This document shows positions 62,801 through 64,000 of a stretch of 64,000 bases of DNA, one piece after another (positions within the stretch are counted from its first letter, which is position 1; each line of letters begins with the position of its first letter). This DNA comes from Chamaecrista fasciculata (taxonomy: Eukaryota; Streptophyta; Magnoliopsida; Fabales; Fabaceae). The notes beneath the pieces were generated by a model. It had not been told where the DNA came from and did no database searches. It saw only the letters and a program-made list of their open reading frames with translations. Position numbers and translations under genes: made by a program. The DNA lies in NCBI GenBank assembly GCA_003254925.1, contig QANZ01056254.1, positions 4,549 through 68,548 on the forward strand, given 5' to 3'.

Positions 62801-64000
62801 CAGGCTCGTCGACGGAACAAGTGGCCACGCCACACTGAGCTTCCTCGACGCATTTTCCGGATACAATCAGATCCGGATGGACCCAAGGGACGTGGAGAAG
62901 ACTGCCTTCATCACAGACAAGGGAGTCTTCTGCTACAAGGTCATGCCCTTTGGCCTGAAGAATGCCGGCGCCACCTACCAGCGCATGATGGACCTCTTCT
63001 TCCGGGACCACCTCGGAAAGAACATCGAGGTATACGTCGACGACATGGTCGTCAAGACGAAAGCCGGCAACAACCATCTGGAGGACCTGGAGGAGATCTT
63101 CGCAATACTGAGGCAGTACCAGATGCGCCTTAATCCTTCAAAGTGTGCCTTTGGCGTGTCGGGAGGCAAATTCCTCGGGTTCCTCATCTCACAGCGAGGA
63201 ATAGAGGTCAACCCGGACCAGTGCAGAGCCATAATGGAAATGTCCCCTCCAAAGAACCCCAAGGAGGTGCAACGCCTCACCGGCCGGATCGCCGCCATCC
63301 ATCGCTTCCTCTCCAGGTAGCGTCAGCACTGATCACTCCACTTCTATTCAGAAGTAGTTAGTCAAGGGGCGTATCCCCCCCACTCCTCTCCCTGTTTACA
63401 TTTACTTATGTCTTTGTAATCTCCTACCCGGACATACGAGCTCCGGATGGAATATGTATGCTTGCACATCGCGAGCCCCCTACTACGATTAATAAAAAGT
63501 CTCTTCTTGTGCAAATTCTCTGTTTATTCTACTTACACAACAAGTACTAACAGAACATCTAAAACAAACTAACCAGGTCCGCCGACCGCTGCCTCCCATT
63601 CTTCAAAACCCTCAAAGGAGGAAAGAAGTTCGAATGGACGGAGGAATGCGATAGGGCCTTCCTGGAGCTGAAGCAGTATTTGGCAAAACCGCCAATACTG
63701 ACAACTCCCAGGCTGGAGACGCCGATATACGTATACCTCGCGGCTAACGACCAGGCAGTCAGCTCTGCGTTAGTCACCGAGGAGGGAGAGGATCAGAAGC
63801 CCATTTACTTCTCCAGCAAAGTCCTGACCCCATCGGAGTCACGATACCACATGCTCGAGAAGCTGGCATTCGCCCTACTGGTATCAACGAGGAAGCTCCG
63901 ACCCTACTACCAGCAGTATCAGATCACCGTCCGGACCGACCGACCACTACGGCAGGTCATTCACCAGCCTGATGTCGCCGGACGGCTGTCCTACTGGGCC
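59844..64000 (+). CDS. Gypsy gag-pol polyprotein (partial, with probable intron 63317-63576)
   Basis: Frame 59844-63316 joined to 63577 onward. Residues about 260-420 are the retrotransposon gag core (DDHLRQFHACMQIANLSEGK, then LIWFSKLP, FKKRFATS). A Gln run follows (CAG repeat near 61137) with an Arg-rich region and a C-x2-H-x4-H-x4-C knuckle (CEYHRDHGHTTDEC, from residue 518). The protease has VDQGSSADI (catalytic Asp 675). RT has KWRMCVDFSDLNKACPKDPY, MPFGLKNAGATYQRMM and YVDDMV (Tyr 1064). A TAG at 63318 would end the frame after HRFLSR, but removing 63317-63576 restores SRSADRCLPFF and continues into RNase H (FEWTEECDRAFLELK, YLAANDQAVSSALV). Antisense frames in this region are shadows. 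Confidence 0.9.
63317..63576 (+). other. Probable 260-bp spliceosomal intron within gypsy pol
   Basis: Donor CCAG|GTAGCG, acceptor ACTAACCAG|GTCCGCC, with the phase 2 codon AG|G kept as Arg. A TACTAAC branch-site match lies at 63545-63551, about 25 bases before the acceptor. The segment is much more T/A-rich than the flanking coding DNA and contains stops, and its removal rejoins a conserved stretch between RT and RNase H. It also contains 'aataaaaa' near 63490, so premature polyadenylation is an alternative use. Confidence 0.75.

Larger units (their letters stand above)
58904..64000 (+). mobile_element. Ty3/gypsy LTR retrotransposon, 5' portion (Tat-like), truncated by window end
   Basis: This comprises a 5' LTR, primer-binding site, leader and one gag-pol frame running left to right (gag, protease, reverse transcriptase, RNase H). 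The remaining RNase H, the integrase and the 3' LTR would lie beyond 64000. GC content rises sharply compared with all neighbouring DNA. The RT core and protease motif resemble the large plant gypsy elements of the Tat group, but lineage assignment is tentative. The coding frame is long and uncorrupted, suggesting a young copy. Insertion was just to the right of a fold-back element. Confidence 0.92.

Noticed and set aside
59961..63298. Long minus-strand frames across the gypsy gag-pol region
   Set aside because: They lie antisense to an intact polyprotein with clear gag, protease and RT motifs, and show no family features.
63318..63320. In-frame TAG as evidence of a dead retroelement
   Set aside because: The stop lies within a segment with donor, branch site and acceptor whose removal restores the conserved frame, so an intron is the better reading. 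A private insertion remains possible and is stated in the findings.
1..64000. CRISPR array, bacterial operon or phage-like system
   Set aside because: Intron structure, gene content and repeats are those of a plant nuclear genome. No spaced direct-repeat array or prokaryotic gene layout was seen.

Overview
This is nuclear DNA of a flowering plant, almost certainly a core eudicot. The genes are split by many short AT-rich introns with GT-AG (sometimes GC-AG) borders. The products are plant-specific (a degron-type Aux/IAA repressor, plastid isopropylmalate isomerase, MSH1 with a C-terminal GIY-YIG domain), and the spaces between genes hold SINEs, hAT-type MITEs, fold-back elements and a Ty3/gypsy element. 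I cannot name the species. Two single N bases inside long A runs (19535 and 27514) look like assembly seams.

Layout. 1-4028: AT-rich repeats, including a composite dispersed repeat and an (AAT)n hairpin. 4029-6184 (+): Aux/IAA repressor of the IAA12/IAA13 clade, 5 exons. 6185-9800: intergenic with a fold-back element. 9853-11032 (+): small single-membrane-span protein of unknown function. 12404-17610 (-) and 19019-24324 (-): two tandem genes for the large subunit of 3-isopropylmalate dehydratase (leucine biosynthesis), each with 15 exons of nearly identical length. 25618-29194 (-): TFIID subunit TAF10, 6 exons. 29940-34440: repeat-rich spacer (fold-back elements, two SINEs, one hAT-type MITE with a target duplication). 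34443-48575 (+): MSH1, 22 exons. 49090-50130 (-): relics of a pectin methylesterase and a leucine-rich-repeat extensin. 50430-52600: microsatellite, GC-rich MITE, fold-back element and a second copy of the composite repeat seen at the window start. 52943-55673 (+): Golgi-ER SNARE SEC20, 7 exons. 56421-57952 (-): universal-stress-protein-domain protein, 2 exons, with a fold-back element in its intron. 58286-58887: fold-back element. 58904-64000 (+): 5' part of a Ty3/gypsy retrotransposon (LTR, primer-binding site, gag-protease-RT-RNase H), cut by the window end.

The host genes are unrelated housekeeping or regulatory genes and do not form a pathway cluster, except for the tandem isomerase pair. 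The most interesting points are: (1) one tandem isomerase copy carries a dense patch of changes at a conserved active-site motif, while its reading frame and iron-sulphur cysteines are intact; (2) GC-AG introns sit at different positions in the two copies; (3) the gypsy pol gene is interrupted between reverse transcriptase and RNase H by a 260-bp intron-like segment with matching phase and a TACTAAC branch site; (4) a recurrent family of fold-back elements reads as inverted 'ggaccaaaatgaa' phrases. Exon boundaries were placed by eye from splice consensus, phase and family conservation; there are no transcript data behind them.
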